Positions 23,037 to 35,000 of a stretch of 64,000 nucleotides of DNA are shown here, piece after piece. The stretch covers positions 2,684,332-2,748,331 of the forward strand of contig CM077150.1 of assembly GCA_039583875.1 (NCBI GenBank), read 5' to 3'. A program made the translations under genes and the position numbers. A model generated the notes under the pieces. The model was not told where the DNA came from, searched no databases, and saw nothing but the letters and a program-made list of their open reading frames with translations. Source of the DNA: Platanthera guangdongensis (lineage: Eukaryota > Streptophyta > Magnoliopsida > Asparagales > Orchidaceae). How positions within the stretch are numbered: the first letter of the stretch is position 1; each line of letters opens with the position of its first letter.

Positions 23037-26000
23037 CTGCATTGGCAAAATAACAAGGAGAACACAAAAAATAAATATTTTCACTCATGAGCAACTAATA
23101 ATAAGGGATATTGATTATGGAATCTAAGTAGATATTTAATGACTAATAAGAATCTGAAAATTCGCATAAGAAAAAAATCTTGCAATATTAAAATTGAAAT
23201 ATTTATAGACTAAAACTTTACTCCTAATGAACTTAAGGCCAGCTAAAAGAAAAAAATCATTATCGTACCGAATATAAAATAAAAAAATATCAAACCAAAC
23301 TGAGCTATTAATTAAGGAAAACTATTAGATTGGCAAACCAACGTGAATAGAACTCACGTGAAATTACCTTATAGTGCTAGGGTTCGAGAGCCACATTGTA
23401 GGTGTAATCATGTTTACGGATTTAAAGAAGTACACGATATTCTTGTTCTTCACCACAGCTCGTATCAAGGAAAATATGAATTCTAGCTTGTAAAGAAGGA
23501 TTGAACATTCAATTCAATATTATCCAGTCTTACATGGCCATTATTTTTTTACTTATATTTTTTATTTCTTCACCTCTGAGAGTTGGGCTTGCTTTGGAGT
23601 GATTCTTCTTGATTCTTGACAAAAATACAGTGATGAAAATACTTTAAATTTAGAAGTAGCGTTAATTTAATTTTCATTTTCACGTTGTTTTGATCATCTT
23701 CCAAATGAAGAAACATGTGTGATTTTACTTCAACTTATTTAGTTATTGATCACTGATAATTTTCTTTAATATGTTCAATCAGGATCCCACATAATCTTAC
23801 GCAGAGTGCCCAATACCTATTTTACATCTCATATGCAAAAATATTTTATTTTCCAAAATTTTCTGGAATGTGGCCAAAAAGATCTAATAATGCACACAAA
23901 GTCATTTGAGAATATTATCCAACACAGCATTTGTTCTCCTCCAAGTAGATATTCAGAAGCATCATCAGTAATATGTAGAGATGCAACAATAATACCATGT
24001 TGTGGTAATTTCAAGATAAGTCAATAAATTATTCACTATATTTCTTTCTTTCAATCACCTTTTCCTAATAATGAAATCAAGAATTTAGATTATAAAAATT
24101 TCCACTTTTTGTTTCAATCTTTGAAACTTCAAGGCCTTCACTTTTTGCTTCATCTATGAGAGATGGATGTGTTTTACACTGATTCATACTGATTTAACAA
24201 AATTTCCACTTGATGAAAAGAGTTTATATTTTCAACATAACATTTCTTTGTGGATTTTGATCATCTTTCTCAAGAAGAATTGTATTTACTTTTCAGGTGA
24301 TCATTGAAAATTTCTCATTGATGTTCAAACTACATCTTACTTTAGCATGGCATTTGTACCATAATAGTTCTTCGAGTTCTTCAGTCTTCACAAATGAATC
24401 TTCTCATTTTATTTTCACTTAAATCTTCTTTTTGAAATTTTCAAATGCTTTTTTTTTCTCTTGAAATTTCAATGTCTTTTGCACAATTTCTCAAATGATC
24501 CATATTCATAAGGGTGACTAAATGTTACTGTAGAAATGGAGAAAGCCAACCTTGTATATATGTCCACTTGATACAAATACAAAGAATGAGTACATATATA
24601 TAGATGAGAGAAAGAGAGAGAAAAGTCCTATACACAATGTGGGACTAAAGAGAGGAGAGAAAAAGCAATAAATGCTATACAAATGGGCATAATGTTAAGT
24701 GGGCTTTTCCAACACTCCCCCGCAAGCTGGAGCGTATAGGTCATATGCACCCAGCTTGGACAAACATTGGTAGAACAGAGTGCTTGATAAGGCCTTTGTG
24801 AGGATGTCGGCAACTTGATCAGTTCCTGGAACATGCTTTAATTCAAGTTTCTTCAGTTGAACCTTTTCACGAACAAAGTGACAGTCAACCTCGATATGTT
24901 TTGTGCGCTCATGAAAGACCGGATTCTTTGCGATGTGTATGGCGGCTTGACTATCACAAAATAGAACAGCAGAGGAGGGGAGTTTTACTCCCAGGTCAGT
25001 AAGGAGACTTTCAAGCCATGTGAGTTCTGAAACAACTGAGGCCATCGATCTGTATTCAGCCTCTGCAGAGGAACGAGCCACCACAGCTTGTTTCTTACTC
25101 TTCCAAGTAATAAGATGCCCACCAAAATACGTACAGAACCCACTAGTTGACCTTCGATCGTCCAGGGAACCCGCATAGTCGGCATCAGAATAGGCAACCA
25201 ATGCGGGAGCAGAGTCGGAGGTTTTGTAAACCAGCCCTTGGCCGGGAGCTCCCTTAAGGTATCGGAGAATCCGTTCAACCGCTTGGAGATGAGAAGCCCG
25301 GGGGGCATGCATGAATCTACTGACAACCCCAACTGCAAATGATATATCTGGCCTTGTGACTGTTAGATAGATCAACTTGCCCACAAGGCGTCGATAGTAT
25401 TCCGGGTTCGGAAGTAGCAAATCGTCATCCGAAGCATGAGCGCATAATTTGTGATTTGCCTCCATCGGGGTACATGCTGGCTTGCAACCAGACTGACCAG
25501 CATCTTTGAGAAGATCGAGACAGTACTTTCGTTGGGAGAGTACCAACCCGTCCGGCCGCCGGGCGATCTCGAGACCAAGGAAGTAGCGAAGTTTCCCCAG
25601 ATCTTTAGTCTGAAAAACAGTGCTCAGGTGTTGTTTGACGTCTTGAATCCCTTTTGAGTCATCCCCAGTGAGAAGGATGTCGTCAACATAAACCAACAGA
25701 AGAATGGTGTCAGTGGCCCGGTGTCGGGTAAAGAGGGAGAAATCTGCAGAGCTCCGAGTGAACCCCATGTCCCGAACCACCTTGCTAAACTTGTCAAACC
25801 ACGCCCGTGGGGACTGTTTGAGACCATAAATTGACTTTTTGAGAAGACAGACCCGAGACTCCCCCGTGGTCTCAAACCCGGGCGGTTGGCGCATGTAGAC
25901 AGTTTCCTGAAGGTCGCCATTCAAAAAGGCGTTCTTGATATCAAGTTGATGAAGAGGCCAGCTGCGGTGTACCGCGACGGAGAGAAGAACGCGGACAGTG

Positions 26001-29000
26001 TTAAGCTTGGCCACCGGAGAGAATGTTTCCTCATAGTCGAGGCCCTCCTGTTGTGTGAAGCCCCGAGCCACTAGACGGGCCTTCAGTCGGGCAATAGTGT
26101 CATCCGGAGCATGCTTGATGACGAAGACCCATTTGCATCCAACAGGGTGCTGACCGGGAGGTAAGGGAACCAAGACCCAGGTCTGGTTGGCCCAAAGGGC
26201 CGTCATTTCTTCGTCCATGGCAGCCCTCCAGCCAGGATGGTGAAGCGCCTCCTGCAAAGAGTTAGGGACTGAAACAGAAGATAAGGAGGTGGCAAGGTGA
26301 AGAAGAGAGGGAGAGAGGCGATGGAGCGAGACGTAGTTCGTCATCGGATGAGCGGTGGAGACGGGAGCCGGAGCAGCAGGGAGCAGAGCACCAGAGGGCG
26401 AAGCCGACTGCAGAGGAGCCACAGAATGAGGAGAGCGACGAGAATAGACCCGGATAACCGGAGGTGGTGGACGGACCGGAGGTGGGGAAGGGAGAGAGGC
26501 TGAGGAGTGAGGAGCAGGAATGATAGGACGAACGACGGGAGCGGGAGGCAGAGCGATATCCGGAGCAGGGAAGAAAGGAAGATCTTCACGGAAAGTTACG
26601 TCAGGCGAGACAGTAACCTTGCGGGTAGTAGGCGAATAACATACATAACCCTTTTGAGTGCGCGAGTACCCGACAAAGATCTGCTTGGTGGCACGAGGGT
26701 CCAACTTGTCCGTGGAGGGACCGAGGTGGTGAACGTAGCAGGTACACCCAAACACCCGTGGCGGAAGAGGAAAAGGCGAAGTTGTGGGAAAGAGGAGGCT
26801 GAAGGGAGTAGCATACTGGAGGACGGAAGACGGGAGGCGGTTGATGAGGAAGCAAGCCGTGGAGAGAGCGTAGTTCCAGTACGGTTTGGGGACCTGCATT
26901 TGAAGCATAAGCGAGCGAGCGACATCAAGAAGGTGACGATTCTTGCGCTCGGCGACACCATTCTGTTGTGGAGTGTACGGACAGGAGGTTTGGTGAAGAA
27001 TGCCGAATTCAGAGCAGAGAGTGGCAAACGTATGGCTGGTGTACTCCCGCGCATTGTCTGTACGAATAGTGCGAATAGGCGCAGAGAACTGAGTGCGAGT
27101 CTCGAGGATGAAAGCCCGGAATACGCGGGGAAGTTCAGAGCGATCCCGAAGGAGATATAATCATGTCATGCGAGAGTAATCATCAATAAAAGTAAGAAAA
27201 TAGCGATAGCCAGAAATACTAGTAACTTTGTACGGACCCCATATATCGGAGTGTACTAAAATAAAAGGAGCGGAGCTCCGAGTACAATGAGGGGGAAAAG
27301 AAGAACGGGGTTGTTTGCCCAAAATACATGTGTCGCAACGAAAAGCAGGGAGAGTGACATCAGGAAGGGCCTTCCGGAGGACTGGAAGAGGAGCATGTCC
27401 CAAACGGCGATGCCAATCCGAAGAGGAGGTAGATGCGAGGACAGTAGGAGAGTCGTCAAGGAGATAGAGCCCATTCTGCAGCCGTCCTCTACCAATGATA
27501 GTCTGTGTCTGTTGATCCTGTATGAGAAAAGAAGAAGAAGTAAATGTCACTGAGTAATTAGAATCAGTAGTAAGGCGACCGACAGAGAGTAAATTGAAAG
27601 GAGAGCCCGGAACATGTAGAGCCGAGCGTAGGAGGAGAGAAGAGGTGAGAGAAATATCAGCACATCCAGATACGGGAACCGACGCCCCATTAGCAACAGT
27701 AATGTACTTCGGGTGAGGTGAAGACAAGTACTGTGATGGCTTGACAGAGGTGATATGATGAGTGGCACCAGAATCAAGGATCCAGCGCGTGCCAGAGGAT
27801 AGGCAGGCGATACCTTCATTGGAGAGAGAGGCAGCAGAGGCAACCGAGGCAGGCGGACGGCTGAGCAAGCCATGAAGATGCTGGAGCTGAAGACGAACCT
27901 CGTCGAGCTCAGTACGAGAGGAGGCAGAGTCGGTAGTAGCAGCAGAGGCATGTGGACGAGGAGGACGGCCATGTTTGCGAAAGCAAGTGGCCTCAAGATG
28001 ACCAACTTTACCACAGAACGAGCATTGAGGCCTAGACCGGCCACCGCGACCCCGGCCGCGAGAGTCAGAGCGGCCACCACGGGCAGAGTGGGGAAGAGGT
28101 AGTAAGGGAGCAGGTGCCTGTTGAACAAGGGCCGGAGAAGGAAGTCCGGGAACATCCGGAGGCGGGGAGACTTTGAGAAGCATTGAGCACACGTCGGAAA
28201 AGGACGGTGTAACAGTAGAGGAGAGGATGTGAGCCCGGACACTGTGAAGATGAGGGGGTACTCGGGCCATCATCATGGCGATACCCACAGCTTCCTTCTG
28301 GGTACGTTGAGCAGCGAGATCTAGAGTGGGAGGCTGATGGTGGATCCAAGCCTCAACCAGAGACCGGGCTTGAGCAACAAAGGACGTCAAGTCGGTGGCG
28401 TCACTGCTGTCAAGGGCCTGGAGAGCGGTGATGATATCATAGAGATGGTGGAGACTATCTTTGCCGGAGTAGAGGGTGTGTAGCTCGTCCCACATGCCTT
28501 TGGCCGTCTCATGATACATGGCCAGACGATAAGATTCCCCATCAAGAGAGTTGAGGAGCCAAGTCTGCACACGCCCATCATTGCGTAACCACTCCTCAGT
28601 AGAGACACCAATAACGGTCTGGGTCAGATGATGAAGGAATCCCTTGGACTGAAGGACACGGCGAACTGAGTGTGCCCATTCCACAAAGTTCTTCTTGCCA
28701 GTGAGCGAAATTGTGGTGATCCGGAGCTCGTCTCGGACTTCCGGTAGAGAGGCCGGGCGTTCAGGAGGAACTGCCGTACCGACGGAGTCTGCAGATGTAG
28801 ACATGGAGGCCGCAGCGAGCTTGAAGGAGGCCGCAGCGAGCTGGAAGGAGGCCGCAGCGAGTTGGATGAGACCGCAGCGGGCTGGAGGCCGCAGCGAGGT
28901 GGAGAAGACCGCAGCGGGCTGGAGGCCGCAGCGAGCTGAAGGAGGCTGCAGCGAGTGGGAGGAGGTCGCAGCGAGCTGGAGGAGACCGCAGCGGACTGGA

Positions 29001-32000
29001 GGCAGCAGCTAGAGGAAGCAAACAGACAGCGGACTGGGTGAGGACGCGGCGACCTGGATGAGGGCGCGGCGAGCTGGAGGATGATGCGGGCTGGTTCAGG
29101 TCGTGGCGGTCTGGGTCAGACCGCGGCGGACAGGAGAGAACTGATAAGAGAGGACACGCCGGGGCTGTCTTGCGAGCTGGCGGGCTGGCGAGCTGGCGGG
29201 CTGGCGAGCTGGCGAGCTGGCGAGCAGGCGAGCTGGCGGGCTGGCGAGCTGGCGGGCTGGCGAGCTGGCGAACAGGCGAGCTGGCAAACGCAGCGCGAAC
29301 GGCGGATGAAGGAGATCAAGGAGAGAGGTCGCCGAGGTTGCGCCGGACAGGAAGAGGCCGCAGCGGACAAGGGGAAGCAGTGGACCCCACAGGATGGCTA
29401 TAAAAGGAGGGGGCCAGAGGAGATAGGGAGAGAGGGGGGGAAGAAGTGGATCCACGGGAGAGGAAGCGGACAGGAAAAGGGAGGCCGCAGAGACCGCAGG
29501 CTGCAAGGCGGACAGAAGAGGGAGTCCGCAGGAGAGTCGAACCTGGCTCTGATACCATGTAGAAATGGAGAAAGCCAACCTTGTATATATGTCCACTTGA
29601 TACAAATACAAAGAATGAGTACATATATATAGATGAGAGAAAGAGAGAGAAAAGTCCTATACACAATGTGGGACTAAAGAGAGGAGAGAAAAAGCAATAA
29701 ATGCTATACAAATGGGCCTAATGTTAAGTGGGCTTTTCCAACAGTTACATTGGTCATCCACCAAACACAACCCTCACCATTTTTCATCCGAGTTTGGGAC
29801 CGGCATAGGCTGGTTTCAAGGAGACCATTAAGGCATCTGTTAGGCGTTACGAGAGATGGATGTGCTTTACACTGACTCATACTGATTTAACAAAATTTCC
29901 ACTTGATGAAAAGAGTTTTACATTTTCAATTTAACATTTCTTTGTGGACTTTGATCATCTTTCTCAAGAAGAATTGTATTTACTTTTCAGGTGATCATTG
30001 AAAATTTTTTATTGATGTTCAAACTACATCTTACTTTAACATGGCATTTGTACCATAATAGTTCTTCGAGTTTTTCAGTCTTCACAAATGAATTTTCTCA
30101 TTTTATTTTCACTTAAATCTTCTTTTTAAAAAATTCAAATGCTATTTTTTTCTTTTGAAAATTCAATGTCTTTTGCACAATTTCTCAAATGATTCATATT
30201 CATAAGGGTGACTAAATTTTACACTGGCCGTCTACCTAACACAACTCTCACCATTTTTCATCCGAATTTGGGACCGGCATAGGCTGGTTTCAAGGAGACC
30301 ATTAGAGGCACCTGTTAGGCGTTGTGAGAGTCTAGTCACTAGGCATGTTAAACGAGGAAGGGGTAGACCAATAAAGACTTGGAATGAAACTATAAGGAAA
30401 GACATGATGTACTTAGGCATTAGTGAGATTATGACAAAAGATAGGGCACAATGGCGACAAAGAATCCATATAGCCGACCCCATTATAGTGGGATAAAGGC
30501 TTGAGTGTTGTTGTTGTTGAAATTTCAATGCCTTATATAGATGTCACCTTCTGATCCTCAACCTTGACTGATCCTCAACCTTGACTACAACAATTGCATC
30601 TAACTCAAGATTTAATTGGTTGGCTCTTCAAGAATGATCGCTTTAGATGATATATAAGCACAAGCTTCAAAGCTCATGTATGTATTCATGCTAGAATCAA
30701 GCCCCACTAACTTTTTTACAATCAAATTAATGAAAGAATTTGAAGGGGAGGAGGATTTTAGGTAGGAAACGGTGCATCCATGCACCAAGTGAACATATAT
30801 CCAATTCCTACTAGGTAATTTCTTGGCACTCCAAGGAATACCAAAGTAACACGTTTTGAAGGTTGGTCATTCACTTCATGCACCTGGCCTGTGAAAGCAT
30901 TGTTTGCGTTTGCAAGTGGTAAAGCAGTCAGTGAATGTTGTGAACTACTATCCCCTTCCCAAGGAGTTAAGTTCTCTAACAGTGTATCCCCTTGACATAT
31001 TTGGATAGTTCCTCTAGGTTCCCTGGAACATATATGAGTGGTATGCTATAGGTCTCCCATCTGCATCAATATCTTTCCCATGGTATATTCACTAGCATCA
31101 GTGGTGGAGACCAACCTAGGTCAGGTCGCCGAAAAATGCCCGACGCCGCATGCCAATCGACCGGATCCCTACGGCCCCGCGCGACTTACCGTTGCCACGA
31201 CGAACTTGCAACTGTACCCGGCCGCCCCTACAGCCCCGCGCGACTGTACTTAACCTTTTATCGCCCGCCCACGACGGTTAATTACATTTTAATGCTATAT
31301 TTATATAATTTTTTTATAAAAAAAATGTCGTTATCATAATTGTCTTCTTGTCTCATTGGATTAAGTTGTTTCTCTTGTTTGAGGTACTGGGTTCGAAACC
31401 ACGTTGCACGCCTGCGATTTTTAAGAGTTATAGGGGCAAAATGTAATTTCACATAGGTTTAGCCTAGTAGTAGGTTTAGGAGATATAAAATTGGAGAGAT
31501 AGAGATTTTATCGTGCTCGATCAGACGGTGTTTTTGAACTCTCTACTCATATATCGCAGACCACATATTTCTTTATATATAAAGATAAATATATAACTAT
31601 ACTTATATATGTATATATATGCACCCATTTACACACGCACATATATATATACTTTAATATATATAGTATATATATATATATGAAATGATTTCCATACAGC
31701 CTGTCCAAGTTCAGCCGTAAAAGCCAAGTCCCGATGGAACAATGTTCCTCTTTCCCAGCTCTTCCCGGATTCATCGGCTAGGGCGTCATCGCATCGGTTC
31801 CCGCTCACAAGGGCGCGTCTCCCGGCCACGATCTCTCCGCGCCACACATCGTGGGCCACAACTCCTCCGAACCGCTGCCTTGTCCACGCCTCCACGACGC
31901 GAGTCAGCTCCCGCCTCTACCGCCATGGCCGCAGTTTCCGTGTACAGGTTTTCAGTTTTTTTGCTTTCGATTTGTTTTCGTTGTAACCCTATATAAAGGG

Positions 32001-35000
32001 ATGATGTATTCCGTTCCGAGGGGTTGATGATTGTTGATGAATTTTTATGAGCCTTTGCTATTTGTAATTTCTGTGTGGGAGTTTTAGAGGAGAAAAACAG
32101 TCAGATTTGATTGCTTCCGTGGGAGGAGTTGAATGTTTTTTTGGATTACTTCTTTTCTTGTGATTCCTGTGTGAGAGTTGTAGAATCATTGATGTTGATG
32201 AGCATTAGAATGTTGCTGCTTGCTTCCAGTTTTTTGAGTCTTGTAGTTGGTGTTGATGAATGAGTATTGAAATTGATTTGTTGTTGTGATTCCCGTCGAT
32301 GAAGACGATGAATAGTGAGATTCCTCCTAGTTGCGGTTGGATGTGTTAGGGAAGATGAATGTGAATTTAGATTAGGACTTGGGACGTTTCCGGTTGCTTG
32401 CTGCTTCCTGTAAGGGTGAAATGATGGTTGTTGTTTGCGTGAGTATAGAGATAGGTTATGTGATGAACGGTTAGGTGATTTAGAAAATTAGGATTTTGAT
32501 TCAACTGTGGGAATCTTGATCCATTTAAGCGTTAGAGATTTCGTGGAGCCACCGCGAGTGATAGAGATTTCGTGGAGCCTCTAGTGTGAGAACGAGTGAA
32601 TTTAGGTTGTTAGTTTGTGGCTTCCTTACTTTGTGAGTGATTCCGTGGAACCACCTCGTGTGAGGGAGTGATTTAATTCCTTGGTGCCCGTGTGCGATAG
32701 CGGCCGACCTCGGAGCGGAGATCGAAGGTGACGAGGAACTCCTCGCGTGATCGCCATCGACTTCGGATACGGAAAGACGCATCTTTCCGTGGGTAATTGT
32801 TTCCATCTTCTCCTTTGTGTGTGTCTCTGTATTTTCTCGTAGGATAATTAGACTCATTGCTGAGTTTTCGCCCGAATTTCGTCAGCAAACGCTACATTGA
32901 AAACTCCAAACGGAAACGTATTCGGAGTTCACGATTTCCGTTGTGCTACGACAAAGGGAACGGAACGAAAGTTGCGAGCTTCCTTCCCGAATTTAAAACT
33001 GAACCATTTTATTAAGAAATTTCATTTTCTAACAACGTAGTGAATTTCGTGCCTACTAAATTACGTTGTTTAATTTCATAACACCGTGCAACGCCCGCTC
33101 AAATTTTTTTTTTAACTAAAAAAATCATATTTCGCTGCATTCGGTTAGGGTTTCCTAGGAAAAGTCGACAGACGCGTAAACCCTACGCGTCGTCCTGCAT
33201 CAATCAGCCTATAGCACGAAAAGCCTTAGATTTAGTAAGGTTGGCACAAAAACTTCACTAATCTCCCTCTTCAGCAAGAGGAAAGTCTCCCCATGCATTG
33301 AACCTCAATCTAACTTAGTGGACGCCTTGATAAATTCATGTACTGGAGAAGTCAAAATAAAAAGAGTGACGGATGAATTTAAGATCAACTGCAAGCGCAA
33401 ATGAAACTCCTTGTGCAGGGAATTGTTCGAGTCTGAGCCACTTTCAAGTCGCAAAACCACTTTTTATGGTTCAAAAGAAATTGATGTTGATGTAAGAACA
33501 AAAAATACATTTCACGAATGCCCCCATATATGATTATAGATGAGTGTGTCGTAAGACATCATTCAGGTATAATCGTAAGACATCATTCATCAACCTCATT
33601 ATGATAGCAAGGGTGTTACAGAGTCAGAACGGCATGACTAACTGTTACGGTTGTGCATGCCGACGGGACACGCACGGGCCGACGAGACAACGTAGCGAGT
33701 CCGCACGTGAAGGGAGACGATGACGAGTCAGTCTGCAGGAGGAGAGTCCGAAGACGCAACGCCAGCACAATTATTTTATATCTATTCGCTTTATGTTATT
33801 TCATATTATGTACGTATACGCTTTTAATTATGTGTTTTCGCTATCTGCACCCCATGCCAATAAGAGGTGGTGTTGTACTTCTTTTTCATTATTCTTGGAT
33901 GAATGAAAATTCGGGCTACTCCCTAAGGTTTTCCTCTCAACCTTAATCACTCTCTTCTTCCTCATCTTCGTCGGTCCTTCCCCTCAATGGGTTCCTCTCT
34001 GAGATCGTATCAATTTGGTCTGACCTGTCTCACTGCCCGCCATCTCACATCTGGTGCTCGCAATCGTCAGTGCGAACTCCGCCACAACAATTCCTCTGGT
34101 TTTTGATCCGCTACAGTGTGTCGTCCGCCTATGACGTTCGCGCGTCACGACTGGGTTGCGTCTGATTCGGCTGTCGGGCTAGTTCACGGTCGGCTTTCTG
34201 ATCCACTCAACCCTAGCAGATGGCTTTTTGATTCACGTGCCGCCATAAACGACGACCTGCCTCACCAACCTACCCCCGTCGTCGTGTGCGTCGCCTCCTG
34301 CTGCGAGCCGTCCGCGGTTTATGCGCCCCCATTGGCCGCAGAAATGTCGATCCCCTGTTTCCGCAGCCCTTCACCAGATCCGGCCACTCCTACCCCCGAT
34401 CTGACAAGTCCAGCGTGGTTCCGCCGCTTCCAGACCTATACCTAGGCCAATCTCAGTCAGATCCGCCTTTTCTGACCGCCATCCGACAACTCCAGACTCA
34501 TGGCTCCCAACACTCGCTCCTCTGATGACCCCGCTCCGGATACCGCCATCGAAACTCTAAGTCGTTGCTTGGAGACTCACGAGCAAATCGTCGCCTCCAT
34601 GCACGCCTTGTTCCTCGCCCTCCACTCCAAGATCGACTCCTTGCAGGCGTTCGCCACCGCCTTCTCCACACCGTCCAGCTCCGGCCTACCCGCAGATTGC
34701 GGCTCTCTCCTAGGTGTCGGACCGTCGTCCATTCCTTCAGGGACCACTCCTTTGTACATTTTGGGCCAGTCCGCCCTCTCCCTCGACATTCTCCCCTTCG
34801 TCGACGTTGACCTGGTGGGTTGGATCGCCAAGACGGAGCAATATTTCTACCTCAACTACACACCAGAGCACGATAAGATAACAACAACGGTGTTGGGCCT
34901 AGACGGCTCGCCCTCCACGAGGATCGATGGCTCCGCCAATCCAACCCATGCCTCTCCTGGCCCGAGCTCAAGCAGGAGATGATTCGGCGGTATGACAACC

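Larger units (their letters stand above)
24529..29743 (-). mobile_element. Copia-B: young, nearly intact Ty1/copia element
   Basis: A 5,215-bp element with 186-bp LTRs that differ at a single base (24690 region A versus C at the matching 3' position), target duplication GTTAC (24524-24528 and 29744-29748), exact primer site and purine tract. One 1,369-codon frame spans gag to RNase H, broken by one in-frame stop. The nearly identical LTRs make it the most recent insertion in the window. It lies inside intron 4 of the UBP gene in the same transcriptional direction. Confidence 0.95.
24158..30325. repeat. Tandem duplication of about 475 bp, first copy split by Copia-B
   Basis: Copy 1 is 24158-24528 plus 29744-29850; copy 2 is 29851 to about 30325. 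Both start GAGAGATGGATGTG and run in the same order through TTTCCACTTGATGAAAAGAG to GGGACCGGCATAGGCTGG. Both ends of the unit carry GAGAG, so the duplication probably arose by joining at this short homology. It includes the 5' part of the RTE LINE remnant. Confidence 0.8.

Noticed and set aside
28695..29632. Frames rich in Trp-Arg-Ala-Gly or Ala-Ser-Pro over the Copia-B leader
   Set aside because: Translations of the 8-bp and 20-bp tandem repeats; not conserved and located in an untranslated leader.
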